A stretch of 64,000 nt of DNA, from contig NZ_JAGGJA010000005.1 of the NCBI RefSeq assembly GCF_026229185.1, positions 248,001-312,000 of the forward strand, given 5' to 3'. The stretch is from Fodinibius salsisoli. Lineage in GTDB: Bacteria; Bacteroidota; Rhodothermia; Balneolales; Balneolaceae. The notes under the pieces were generated by a model. The model had not been told where the DNA came from and did no database searches. It was given only the letters and a program-made list of their open reading frames with translations. A program made the translations under genes and the position numbers. Positions 24,416 through 32,892 of the stretch are shown piece by piece (the first letter of the stretch is position 1; every line of letters begins with the position of its first letter).

Positions 24416-26224
24416 ATGAAATGGATCTCCAATAAAACACTCTTTAGCATCCATGGCTGGCTTGGACTCAATTTAGGCCTGCTGCTTTTTGTCATATGCT
24501 TTTCGGGTACCTTCGCGACCCTCTCCAGTGAGGTAGACTGGCTTTTAAACCCCGATATCCGGGTTGAGGAACAAGATGCCCCCGTGCAGTGGCAGGGGAT
24601 ATATAAATCCTTAAAGCAGGAATTTCCAGACGGTCGAATTCTGGGTATTTATAAAAATTCCTACGCCGGGCACGGAGATCACTTTGCCTCGTTAGCATAC
24701 GTCAGGCTACCCAGTGATCAAACACGCAAGGTTTATCTGAATCCCTATTCGGGTGAAATCCAGGCAAATACCAGCTTTTTTAACGTTCAGCGGTTTTTCC
24801 GTTCTTACCACCGGCGTTTTTTTGATGGAACACGGGGCATCCTTGTTGTGACATTATCCTCCTTTTTTCTGCTCTTTTCGGCCCTTACAGGCTTTCTATT
24901 TTACAAAGGATGGCTGAAAAATATTTTTAAGTTGAGGATAACGAGAGGGGTCAAAACGCTCTTTTCAGATGCCCATAAGCTGACTGGCATCTGGGCTTTG
25001 GTCTTTACCGTGCTCATTGCCTTAACCGGTATTTTCTATTTTGCAGAAGAAATAATCCAGGAGACCGATAATGGTCAATTGTTGCTGCCTGAAGAACCTC
25101 CGAAAATTGAGAAAGCCGAAAGGGTAGCGTTTGGTGAAAACCCAACTTTCCTGCAGCTGGATGAATATGTGGACAAAGCGAAACAAGCCTTTCCTTCATT
25201 GCGTGTAGCGGGTATTCGGCTGCCTCATAATCCAGACGACTATGTTTATGTTGATGGGCAGGCGGGTAATCCAATCTCCCGGGACCGTGCGAATAAGGTT
25301 TATCTGCATCCATTTACCGGGGAAGTGGTTCATATCCAGCGTTCTTCGGAGCTTGATACAGCTGAATTTATCACCGATATCGCCGATCCGTTGCATTTTG
25401 GATACTTTTGGGGATTATCAACGAAAATAATTTGGTTCATTTTTGGTTTAGCTCTTTCTTTTGCGATCCTTTCCGGAACCTATCTTTGGTATATCAGGGG
25501 AGCACAGAAAATGGAGCGGAAGCTTAAGCGGATGGCATCCAGAGAGCAAGTGGCACGTACAAAGGTTGTGACTGCAGGATTTATGAGTCAATATTTGACG
25601 CTTTCCAGAGGGGCCATTATTTCTACGGCAATCATCCTGCTCTATCTGCTTACCACTGCTATAGGTGTTATTCGAGAGGGCATTCCTGCTTATGGATCAC
25701 TGCCGGAAGAACGGCTTGTTAAGATCGAGACGTTGAATTTGGATCCCTGGAGCGTTGACCTCATATGTGAGTATCCTTGCACAATGGAAAAAGGCACTAA
25801 GCTGGTTGCTTCTTTTAACAGTCCCGGGTTACCAAATTATGAATCGCTAAGCTTAACGGCTATATCATCAGCTACGGAAAATTTGTCTTTGCCTTTTTCT
25901 GGTTCAGCAAAGCAGCCATCACTTGTATTAGATAATAAAATTGAGCAGATAGGTCCGGAAATGTTAGCTATCAGTATAAAGAATCTGAAGGGAAGCTTAG
26001 TTCGTGACTCACTGGCGATGCCTGCATTCAAAAAGGCCCAAACGAAGGTACAAGCTCAATTTAGTAACTTTCCCAAGCGCATAGCTCCAGAAGTTCCATC
26101 CGGCATTTATGCCTATATCTTAAGCTGGGCTCTGTTAACCGTTTTAGTGATTGTGGCCTGGACTTACTTTTTGGTTAAGACCACCAATAAGCAGCAAAAG
26201 CTTTTGAAAGCTGGGCTTGGTTAG
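24416..26224 (+). CDS. PepSY-associated TM protein (iron-regulated)
   Basis: A 602-residue inner-membrane protein of the PepSY_TM (PiuB-like) family. The opening is typical: ISNKTLFSIHGWLGLNLGLLLFVICFSGTF, first helix at about 15-37. There is a PepSY-like periplasmic domain, then TM helices near 140-165, 190-215 and 350-375, with conserved His in LFSDAHKLTGIWALVFTVLIALTG and in FITDIADPLHFGYFWG, and two further helices towards the C-terminus. Such proteins are induced by iron limitation and are thought to reduce or strip ferric siderophores in the periplasm, which is supported here only by position. Downstream of the siderophore receptor, 107 bases away. Confidence 0.9.
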   Translation: MKWISNKTLFSIHGWLGLNLGLLLFVICFSGTFATLSSEVDWLLNPDIRVEEQDAPVQWQGIYKSLKQEFPDGRILGIYKNSYAGHGDHFASLAYVRLPSDQTRKVYLNPYSGEIQANTSFFNVQRFFRSYHRRFFDGTRGILVVTLSSFFLLFSALTGFLFYKGWLKNIFKLRITRGVKTLFSDAHKLTGIWALVFTVLIALTGIFYFAEEIIQETDNGQLLLPEEPPKIEKAERVAFGENPTFLQLDEYVDKAKQAFPSLRVAGIRLPHNPDDYVYVDGQAGNPISRDRANKVYLHPFTGEVVHIQRSSELDTAEFITDIADPLHFGYFWGLSTKIIWFIFGLALSFAILSGTYLWYIRGAQKMERKLKRMASREQVARTKVVTAGFMSQYLTLSRGAIISTAIILLYLLTTAIGVIREGIPAYGSLPEERLVKIETLNLDPWSVDLICEYPCTMEKGTKLVASFNSPGLPNYESLSLTAISSATENLSLPFSGSAKQPSLVLDNKIEQIGPEMLAISIKNLKGSLVRDSLAMPAFKKAQTKVQAQFSNFPKRIAPEVPSGIYAYILSWALLTVLVIVAWTYFLVKTTNKQQKLLKAGLG

Positions 26225-26387
26225 ATTGTCCTGCTGCTCAGCACGACAGAAATATTTTCTTTGCTTATTACCGAAGCAGGACAATTAAACTTTTTGGAAT
26301 TTTACTAAAAGAAAAATACTATTAATCACAATTTACGGATGGATCAAAGAGATAAATATCAAGAATAATTCTAAGGGGATAACTTTT

Positions 26388-27515
26388 ATGCCACAATTTA
26401 CTTTTGCTAAACTTTCGGTAACACTCTTATTTCTGCTTGTTTTTACAGGTGCTTGCCAGCAAAGCTCGGAGGAATCACAAACAGAAAATGAAACTGCCGC
26501 TGATTCTACCACCACGCTGACATCGACCATGAGCGATACGCTTGACGCCATTTCGGAGCCTTTGGTCAACCATATGTATACGGCCGATCCGTCAGCGCAC
26601 GTCTTTGATAGCACGCTTTACATTTACCCATCGCATGATGTAAAATCCGGAATCCCACAGGATGATATGGGCAGCCATTTTGATATGCGTGATTACCATG
26701 TCTTTTCGTTGGACAGCGCAGGAGGTGAGGTTACCGATCATGGAGAAGCGCTGCATGTGGATGATGTGCCCTGGGCCAGTCGCCAGATGTGGGCGCCCGA
26801 TGCCGCTAAGAAAGGCGATCAGTACTATTTCTATTTTCCGGCTAAAGATAGCAGCGATATATTTCGTATTGGAGTAGCTACCGCAGATTCTCCCACGGGG
26901 CCCTTTAAGCCAGAAGAGCAGCCTATTGAGGGTAGCTATAGTATCGATCCCGGGGTGTTTGAAGATTCAGATGGCGAATATTATATGTATTTTGGCGGTA
27001 TCTGGGGCGGCCAGCTGCAGCGTTGGGATACAGGCGAATATGTGGAGGAAGATACCTATCCAGCGGATGATGAGCCTGCTCTGACCCCTAAAGTTGCTAA
27101 ATTGAGCGACGATATGCTCAGCTTTGCCGAAGAGCCCAAGAATATTCAAATTCTGGATCAAGAGGGCAACCCGATTACAGCCGGTGATAACGAACGGCGC
27201 TTTTTTGAGGCGGCCTGGGTCCATAAATACGATGGGAAGTATTATTTTTCGTATTCAACCGGCGATACCCACTATATTGCTTATGCCATCGGCGACAGTC
27301 CGTATGGGCCGTTTACATATCAGGGAATTATTCTAGAACCAGTTATCGGGTGGACCAGTCATCATTCCATTGCCAAATTTAATGGACAATGGTACTTGTT
27401 TTATCACGATACGGAACTTTCTGGGGGACAAACTCCACTGCGTAATATTAAGATGACGGAGCTTACTCATAAGGCGGATGGCACCATAGAAACGATCAGC
27501 CCATATCGAGATTAA
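26388..27515 (+). CDS. Glycoside hydrolase family 43 lipoprotein
   Basis: A 375-residue exported GH43-type five-bladed beta-propeller, likely an arabinanase, xylosidase or arabinofuranosidase. The lipoprotein signal ends in VFTGAC (Cys at about residue 22), followed by a Ser/Thr/Glu-rich spacer. Acid residues in the family positions are Asp in YTADPSAHVF, Asp in SIDPGVFED and Glu in FFEAAWVHKYDG. WAPDAAKKGDQYYFYFPA and GPFTYQGIILEPVIGWTSHHS are typical. Substrate specificity cannot be read from sequence. It stands alone, with no polysaccharide-utilisation partner (SusC/D) in the window. Confidence 0.9.
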   Translation: MPQFTFAKLSVTLLFLLVFTGACQQSSEESQTENETAADSTTTLTSTMSDTLDAISEPLVNHMYTADPSAHVFDSTLYIYPSHDVKSGIPQDDMGSHFDMRDYHVFSLDSAGGEVTDHGEALHVDDVPWASRQMWAPDAAKKGDQYYFYFPAKDSSDIFRIGVATADSPTGPFKPEEQPIEGSYSIDPGVFEDSDGEYYMYFGGIWGGQLQRWDTGEYVEEDTYPADDEPALTPKVAKLSDDMLSFAEEPKNIQILDQEGNPITAGDNERRFFEAAWVHKYDGKYYFSYSTGDTHYIAYAIGDSPYGPFTYQGIILEPVIGWTSHHSIAKFNGQWYLFYHDTELSGGQTPLRNIKMTELTHKADGTIETISPYRD

Positions 27516-27585
27516 ATGAGCTGAGGTTCAACAAAGATAAGGAGGTGTCCTTCTTGGAGCTTTTATAAGGCTGCCTCCTGATAAA

Positions 27586-29106
27586 TTAACTCTTGGAAGA
27601 GGTGATCCTGTTGCTTCGGCTGGAAAGAAGCTCCATAAGCTGGTTGAGAATGCTATTGCCAAGAATTGAAAGGCGTTTGCTGCCATCCATGGAAAGGACT
27701 TTAAGCAGCTGTCGGAGTGAGTTCAGCATATACGGAGGATTGGTAACTAACGTATCGTTGGCGATGATGTGATCCCAATCCAGCTTTTTTTGAAACTGTA
27801 CGCCATGCTCTTCCATGGTTTCGTAATAAAGGTGGGCCATCAACCCATAACCAATGGTCGTGGGATGAATGCCATCCAAACTGAAGATGCCTCCTTTATA
27901 AACCTTGCCGGTATCGCGATGGACTCTCAAGTATTCGGTCGAAAGGACGGGGTCTTTGGGGTTTTCCAGCAGATGTTCGGTTGCAGGGTTCCGCTGAATA
28001 GCGTCAGCAAATGCCCGGGGATAAGGGATATGTAGCTTCCCTACCCGACGCCGTCGGGCAATGCCGCTCACATAGGTGTTAATAGGTACAACGCCCCATC
28101 CATATTGGGCGGCAACGTTGCGGATGCTCCTGTTATATTCATCCACCGTTTTATCCAGCTGAATGGCTTCTTCTTTGGTAAGGTGGGGATGTTTTCCGGG
28201 ATCAAAGTCGCTATCCCAAATCCAAAACCGGGTATAATAGTCGAAATATCCCTGTACGGGATCTGATCGGTCTTCATTAACACCGCGAGATACGGGAGGA
28301 ATGGTCACATAAGGAATGGTAGGCACGAAAACACGTTCTGCTCCAATATCGTTAACTTTGCTGGCAAGCTTACGGTATTCCTGCTCAAAGTGTTCCGGAC
28401 GATAAACGGTGTAATCCCGGTCTGAAGGAAGGGCTCCCAGATCATCCGGTTCAGAATATTTAAACCGTAAATCAGTTACAGCACCGATAATATTGTTATG
28501 GCCCATGGTGACAATGAGGTTCTCGATCCCCCCGTCTTCCTGGAGGGTCATTACATTGTCGAATAAGGTGGAATCCAGATGCTGTTTCTGTTGAGCAGGA
28601 TTTAAAACAATGCTGGCGGTGGTATACATGGCGTGGTCCGGCAGTACGTCGAAGATGGAGTAAGACTCCGGATAATTTTCAATCAAATACCGGCTTTTAG
28701 CATCAGTGAGAAGCCAGGCGTCGTTGGCGGCAAACCCCCAGACCGATTGGTTATGAAAGGGTCTCTTTTGACTTTCTATCGCAAGGCTTTTGTACTTGCC
28801 TTCCCAATACTTTTTGATACGTCTTAATGTTTTATAAAGATGGGTGGCAGCAGGAATATACTCGGTCCACTCCAGGCTGTCGCCATATTGATCAGAGAGG
28901 CCCCGGGTAAGGACTTCCAGGTTTAGCGGAATACCACCTTGAGCGGTAAATACCGGTTGATTAAATTCAGGCTCGGGTTCAAAGCACTGTGCAAGGAAAG
29001 CCGGAAAGTTGAGGTCTGTTCGGTAAATACCTCCGTTTTGAAAACCTTGTCCAATGCTGTCTCCAAGGACGACTAATTTATGTTTGGGGGAAACGTGCTC
29101 TTTCAC
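27586..29106 (-). CDS. SGNH/GDSL-type hydrolase
   Basis: A 506-residue protein with the SGNH hydrolase fold, an esterase or lipase type of serine hydrolase. The nucleophile Ser is in LVVLGDSIGQGFQNGG near the N-terminus. An Asn block appears in VTMGHNNIIGAV, and the catalytic Asp/His pair is in FSLDGIHPTTIGYG near the C-terminus. It is longer than simple GDSL enzymes. No signal peptide is apparent, so it is probably cytoplasmic. The substrate is unknown. The neighbouring GH43 gene is convergent, and no operon partner is seen. Confidence 0.85.
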   Translation of the reverse strand: MKEHVSPKHKLVVLGDSIGQGFQNGGIYRTDLNFPAFLAQCFEPEPEFNQPVFTAQGGIPLNLEVLTRGLSDQYGDSLEWTEYIPAATHLYKTLRRIKKYWEGKYKSLAIESQKRPFHNQSVWGFAANDAWLLTDAKSRYLIENYPESYSIFDVLPDHAMYTTASIVLNPAQQKQHLDSTLFDNVMTLQEDGGIENLIVTMGHNNIIGAVTDLRFKYSEPDDLGALPSDRDYTVYRPEHFEQEYRKLASKVNDIGAERVFVPTIPYVTIPPVSRGVNEDRSDPVQGYFDYYTRFWIWDSDFDPGKHPHLTKEEAIQLDKTVDEYNRSIRNVAAQYGWGVVPINTYVSGIARRRRVGKLHIPYPRAFADAIQRNPATEHLLENPKDPVLSTEYLRVHRDTGKVYKGGIFSLDGIHPTTIGYGLMAHLYYETMEEHGVQFQKKLDWDHIIANDTLVTNPPYMLNSLRQLLKVLSMDGSKRLSILGNSILNQLMELLSSRSNRITSSKS

Positions 29107-29198
29107 AAATTCAAATAGCTATCCGTTAATCGGATTATAGTTAGAGTTCCTGTGAATATGTGCTATCTTTGGGACCACATCAAATTGAATGTATCAAA

Positions 29199-29576
29199 AT
29201 GATGAGTACAAACGAAAAAAATCGGTTAGACGAATTTCGCCAAGCGCGTGCTGAAGGAAATGATAAAGTTCTTGACGCCGATCATCTTGGTATTAAGCGG
29301 TTTTTTAACCTCGATACAAACACCTATAAAGATGGGGCTCTGACTGGGAAAACCAAAGAATTACTGGGACTTGTAGCCTCAGCGGTAATGCGATGTAATG
29401 ATTGCATAGATTATCATCTGGAACAATGTGCGGAGGCAGGTTATAAGAAGGACGAAATTGTGGATGCCCTCAACGTTGCGTTGGTCGTGGGGGGGAGCAT
29501 TGTAATCCCCCATATGCGGCATGCTATGGAAACGCTTGAGCTGTTGCAGCAGGAAGGGACCCTCGAGACAAAATAA
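29199..29576 (+). CDS. Carboxymuconolactone decarboxylase / AhpD-like protein
   Basis: A 125-residue member of the CMD/AhpD family, all-helical and usually oligomeric. The AhpD-type CxxC motif is in AVMRCNDCIDYHLEQCAEAGYKKDEI, so it may be a peroxide-related thiol oxidoreductase rather than a true muconolactone decarboxylase. I start at ATG 29199 (MMSTNEKNRLDEF); ATG 29202 is equally possible, and the GTG at 29160 is less likely. The next gene starts with TTG 6 bases after the stop, so the two are probably co-transcribed. Confidence 0.9.
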   Translation: MMSTNEKNRLDEFRQARAEGNDKVLDADHLGIKRFFNLDTNTYKDGALTGKTKELLGLVASAVMRCNDCIDYHLEQCAEAGYKKDEIVDALNVALVVGGSIVIPHMRHAMETLELLQQEGTLETK

Positions 29577-29582
29577 ATTACC

Positions 29583-30725
29583 TTGCATAAACAACTATTT
29601 TTTTCGGCTGCATTTATATTCTTCTGTTTCTCTTCTGCATATGGGCAGATGTTGACCAAAGAGGTAGCGGTCGATTCAATAGAAAATACCATTGTTCCGG
29701 CCGTCAGCTATGGGTCCGATGAAGGGTTGATCGGCGGTATTTTGTACGACAGGAAAAATTATAAGGGGCAGATAAATCCATATAAAAATCGATTGAGAGG
29801 TAAAGCCTTGGTTTCTACCCAGGGTTTTATAGAAGTGGAAGCCCAATACGAGCAAACCCAAACGTGGAATGGTTCCATACGATCGATCATAGACCTCTAT
29901 TTTCATCGATTTACGGCCGATAATTATTTTGGGATTGGAAATGCCACACCCTTTTCTGATGAGGGATGGAAGAATGGTTATTATGATTTTCAATCGCTTG
30001 GGTGGGAGCTGAGTTATGATGGCTACTATCCAATTTACCAGCGAGGAAACCGACAGCTGGATCTACAATTTGGAGCGGGTATAGAGTTTGAAAATCCTCA
30101 AGCTAAAAATGACTCTACCTCTTTTGTTATCTATCCTCCGAATGGTCAAAAAGGGGGCTGGACCAATTATCTGTCAGCAGGACTCATTTTTGAAAATCGT
30201 GACCGGCCATTTGACTCCCGACATGGAAACCGAACAGAAATAAGATTTAGCTATGCCCCCTCATTAATCAGTGACTATGGGTTAGTCACTGCACAGGGAC
30301 AGTTTCGGCAGTATTTTCAGCCTTTTAGCTTTTTGACGATTGCCAATATGTTGAATATCCGCTATGTGGGAGGCGATGTACCGTACTGGAAAATGTCTAC
30401 CCTGGGAGATGATAACACTTTGCGGGGCTATCCGCTTAATCGGTTTCAGGGGAATGCTTCGGTGGCGTATACCTTAGAGCTGCGAAGCTGGCTGTTGACG
30501 TTTCCACAGTTCTATAATTTACGGTTAGGCGGTCATTTATTTACTGATATGGGCCGTGTTTTTACGGATGAGGATAACTTCAGCGATACCTTTCGTAACT
30601 ATCATCAGACTTTTGGCATAGGTGGAACGCTATCGGTATTGCAATCTGACTTTATATTAAGAGGTGAGCTTGGGTTTTCGGAAGATACCTCCCGTATTTA
30701 TATTGGGTTAGGCTATCTTTTTTAA
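29583..30725 (+). CDS. Omp85-type surface antigen barrel without POTRA
   Basis: A 380-residue outer-membrane beta-barrel related to the Omp85/bacterial surface antigen (D15) C-terminal domain. Signal peptide MHKQLFFSAAFIFFCFSSAYGQ, then barrel strands, the conserved loop-6 motif LRGYPLNRFQGNAS and the last strand IGLGYLF with terminal Phe. No POTRA domain is present, unlike BamA and TamA, so it may be a small patatin-like or D15-related channel or assembly protein. The start is TTG at 29583, as no ATG precedes the signal peptide. It lies just behind the AhpD-like gene. Confidence 0.85.
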   Translation: MHKQLFFSAAFIFFCFSSAYGQMLTKEVAVDSIENTIVPAVSYGSDEGLIGGILYDRKNYKGQINPYKNRLRGKALVSTQGFIEVEAQYEQTQTWNGSIRSIIDLYFHRFTADNYFGIGNATPFSDEGWKNGYYDFQSLGWELSYDGYYPIYQRGNRQLDLQFGAGIEFENPQAKNDSTSFVIYPPNGQKGGWTNYLSAGLIFENRDRPFDSRHGNRTEIRFSYAPSLISDYGLVTAQGQFRQYFQPFSFLTIANMLNIRYVGGDVPYWKMSTLGDDNTLRGYPLNRFQGNASVAYTLELRSWLLTFPQFYNLRLGGHLFTDMGRVFTDEDNFSDTFRNYHQTFGIGGTLSVLQSDFILRGELGFSEDTSRIYIGLGYLF

Positions 30726-30763
30726 GCATTTAATTTTTAAGAATAGTAGGAGCAAAAGTTTTT

Positions 30764-31501
30764 ATGAGTCTGTCAGTATTATTAACGGCTGCTGTTGAAG
30801 ATACGGAGTGGTTCCGTGCTGAATTACAGCAGCAAGACGTTTCTTTGTTACACTGTCCGTTGGAACAATATGAAGCCCTTGTAAAGGGGAGTACTATTTC
30901 GGATACACTTAATAATCTGGATCAGTTTGAGAATATTGTTCATGGCAGTAAACGGAATGCGCGCTTTTTCATAGAAAAAGTGAAAGAGCTCGACCAACTT
31001 GAGGTGGCCCGGGAGCAGCTTAATTTAGCCCTCAATCAACAGGCCGCAGATTACCTCGAGCAGCAGGGCATACCGGCTATACACCCTCAAGCCGAAGGGA
31101 AAGCGATAAATCTCATGGAGTTTATGCTGCGGGTACGCCGATTGGGCGAGACCTTATACCCATGTGGAGATAAGACCAGCGAAGATTTACCGGGCTTCTT
31201 ACAAGAACTTGACATTCCGGTACAAGAGTTGGTGCTCTTCACGCTGGAAGGCCCTGAAGAAAAAGATCTTCAGAACTATCAAAAACAGCTTGGAGAAAAC
31301 GGGCCGGAGGTGATTATTTTTCATTCTCGTCGATCTGTCAACCGAATACTGGCTGCTTTTTCCAATCTGAATTATGAGCAGGCGCATATTATAGCTGGTG
31401 ATCAGGCTGTTTCAGATAAGCTTAAACAGCAAGAAATAGAGGTGGATGCCCAGGCCAAAGGAAGCTGGGGGTCTATTTTGGAGGAGCTTATTTCATTGTA
31501 G
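30764..31501 (+). CDS. Second uroporphyrinogen-III synthase-like protein
   Basis: A 245-residue protein with the two-lobed HemD (HEM4) pattern: SVLLTAAVEDTEWFRAELQQQDV, DQFENIVHGSKRNARFFIE, YLEQQGIPAIHP, a second lobe with TLYPCGDKTSEDLPGFLQELDIPVQELVLFTLEG, VIIFHSRRSVNRILAAFSNL and IIAGDQAVSDKLKQ. The main hemD lies in the heme cluster at 7588-8316, so this is a paralogue that could have a different substrate or a regulatory role. An aggag word lies about 13 bases before the ATG. It is 38 bases after the Omp85-type gene. HEM4 family membership is likely; true HemD activity is not shown. Confidence 0.8.
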   Translation: MSLSVLLTAAVEDTEWFRAELQQQDVSLLHCPLEQYEALVKGSTISDTLNNLDQFENIVHGSKRNARFFIEKVKELDQLEVAREQLNLALNQQAADYLEQQGIPAIHPQAEGKAINLMEFMLRVRRLGETLYPCGDKTSEDLPGFLQELDIPVQELVLFTLEGPEEKDLQNYQKQLGENGPEVIIFHSRRSVNRILAAFSNLNYEQAHIIAGDQAVSDKLKQQEIEVDAQAKGSWGSILEELISL

Positions 31502-31552
31502 CTCAACAAGGAAATCATTATAAGTTGTTTAAAGATATTACTGATGGTTTCA

Positions 31553-32152
31553 TTACAGCACTAACCACACTGCTACGATCAGCAGCATGAGGCCAAAGGC
31601 TATATTCTGGATTCTGATAGCTCGTTTGGAAACGATGAAGTGGGATAATAGCTGTCCACCGGCAACCCAGAGGGCGTTACTCCCAAGTCCTGTAACCAAA
31701 AGCAGAGATGTCATCAGCCATATCTCCAGGTAAGTACTTTGATTTCCAAGCATCACGGAGTACATCAGGATGAGCATAGTAAGCAGTTTGCCATTTAGAG
31801 CAGACAGGATGAACCCTGATCGGAAGCCCAGTTGAGGCGGGGTTGCTCTGTCTGCTGATTCTTGTTTTTGTGGGCGCAAGAATTTTACTGCCAGATAGAA
31901 AACATAACCTGCTCCTGCATATTGAAGTCCATCTACGATGAAAGGGTAAGCGGAAATTACCGTGTTAGCACCCAAACCAATAAGCATGGAGTAAACCGTT
32001 GCAGGCAGCGATAACCCTGCGAGAAACAGCAGTGATTTTTGGAACCCCTGGGTAGCGCCTAAGGAGGCCGACATGATATTCGCTGGTCCGGCACTTAGCG
32101 TCATGGGCAGCATGAGTAAAAACCATTTTGCGTAGTTAAATTCGTCAATCAT
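31553..32152 (-). CDS. LysE family translocator
   Basis: A 199-residue inner-membrane protein with about six hydrophobic segments, of the LysE/RhtB amino acid exporter family. The N-terminal WFLLMLPMTLSAGPANIMSASLGATQGFQKSLLFLAGLSL is the family signature region. The exported compound is unknown. Its start overlaps the end of the PNPOx-like gene by 8 bases, so the two are translationally coupled, and they face a MocR regulator. The MocR may control this pair. Confidence 0.9.
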   Translation of the reverse strand: MIDEFNYAKWFLLMLPMTLSAGPANIMSASLGATQGFQKSLLFLAGLSLPATVYSMLIGLGANTVISAYPFIVDGLQYAGAGYVFYLAVKFLRPQKQESADRATPPQLGFRSGFILSALNGKLLTMLILMYSVMLGNQSTYLEIWLMTSLLLVTGLGSNALWVAGGQLLSHFIVSKRAIRIQNIAFGLMLLIVAVWLVL

Positions 32153-32798
32153 TATCCAATAATTCTTTTATATGGGAGGGAAGAGGACGGGAATCAGTAT
32201 CGGGAGCATGTTCTTCCGGAGGTCCAAATTGTTGTTGAAGAGGGATAACGCCTGCCCAAACAGGCAAAGATTGGTCAGCACGGTTATCATTAGGCGGTCC
32301 TGAGCGCTGCTTGGCCGAGGCCTCCTTGATATCAAATCCCAAGATTTTTGTGGCATTGAGTTCATGGCCGGTAGGTTTCCTGATTTCTTCCCATCGACCG
32401 GGGATTAGTTTTTCAGTGAAGGCTTTGAGCACTTTTCGTTTTTTCTCTTGCTCTTCTACAACAAAGGTGTTTGCAAATAGAATGACAGATCGGTAATTGA
32501 ATGAATGCGATAAGCCCGACTTTGCGAGCACCAGTCCATCCATAATGGATGCTGAAATACAGACCTCTTTTTCAGGGATAAGCTGTGTTAAAAAGTGGCT
32601 TTTGGCAGAACCATGAACAAACAGCTGATGGCCCAGACGAACATGGCCCGTTGGGATGGCGAATGGTTTATTTTCTTGACAAAAACTTATCACACAGTAC
32701 ATTGAGTGGTCAAGGATACGGTGGATCGTTTCAGAATCATAGCTTCCCCGATGAGCATCACGGGATATTTTTGTTTTATCAGTTTTAGGGTATCGCAT
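32145..32798 (-). CDS. PNPOx-like flavin-binding protein
   Basis: A 217-residue protein of the pyridoxamine 5'-phosphate oxidase-like split-barrel family (NimA-type). The core is ILDHSMYCVISFCQENKPFAIPTGHVRLGHQLFVHGSAKSHFL, which should bind FMN or F420. FNYRSVILFANTFVVEE and KVLKAFTEKLIPGRWEEIR follow. It is longer than minimal family members, with a Pro- and charge-rich C-terminal tail. Members are various flavin-dependent reductases, so the substrate is open. It overlaps the LysE gene by 8 bases and diverges from the PLP-type regulator, with a 94-base intergenic region. Confidence 0.88.
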   Translation of the reverse strand: MRYPKTDKTKISRDAHRGSYDSETIHRILDHSMYCVISFCQENKPFAIPTGHVRLGHQLFVHGSAKSHFLTQLIPEKEVCISASIMDGLVLAKSGLSHSFNYRSVILFANTFVVEEQEKKRKVLKAFTEKLIPGRWEEIRKPTGHELNATKILGFDIKEASAKQRSGPPNDNRADQSLPVWAGVIPLQQQFGPPEEHAPDTDSRPLPSHIKELLDND

Positions 32799-32892
32799 CT
32801 GGATATTTTATTTATTTAAATAAGTTGCTGGATAATAGGTATTTTCCGGTCTGCCTAAATAGTCCGTTTTATATTAATTAGATAGTCCGGTT

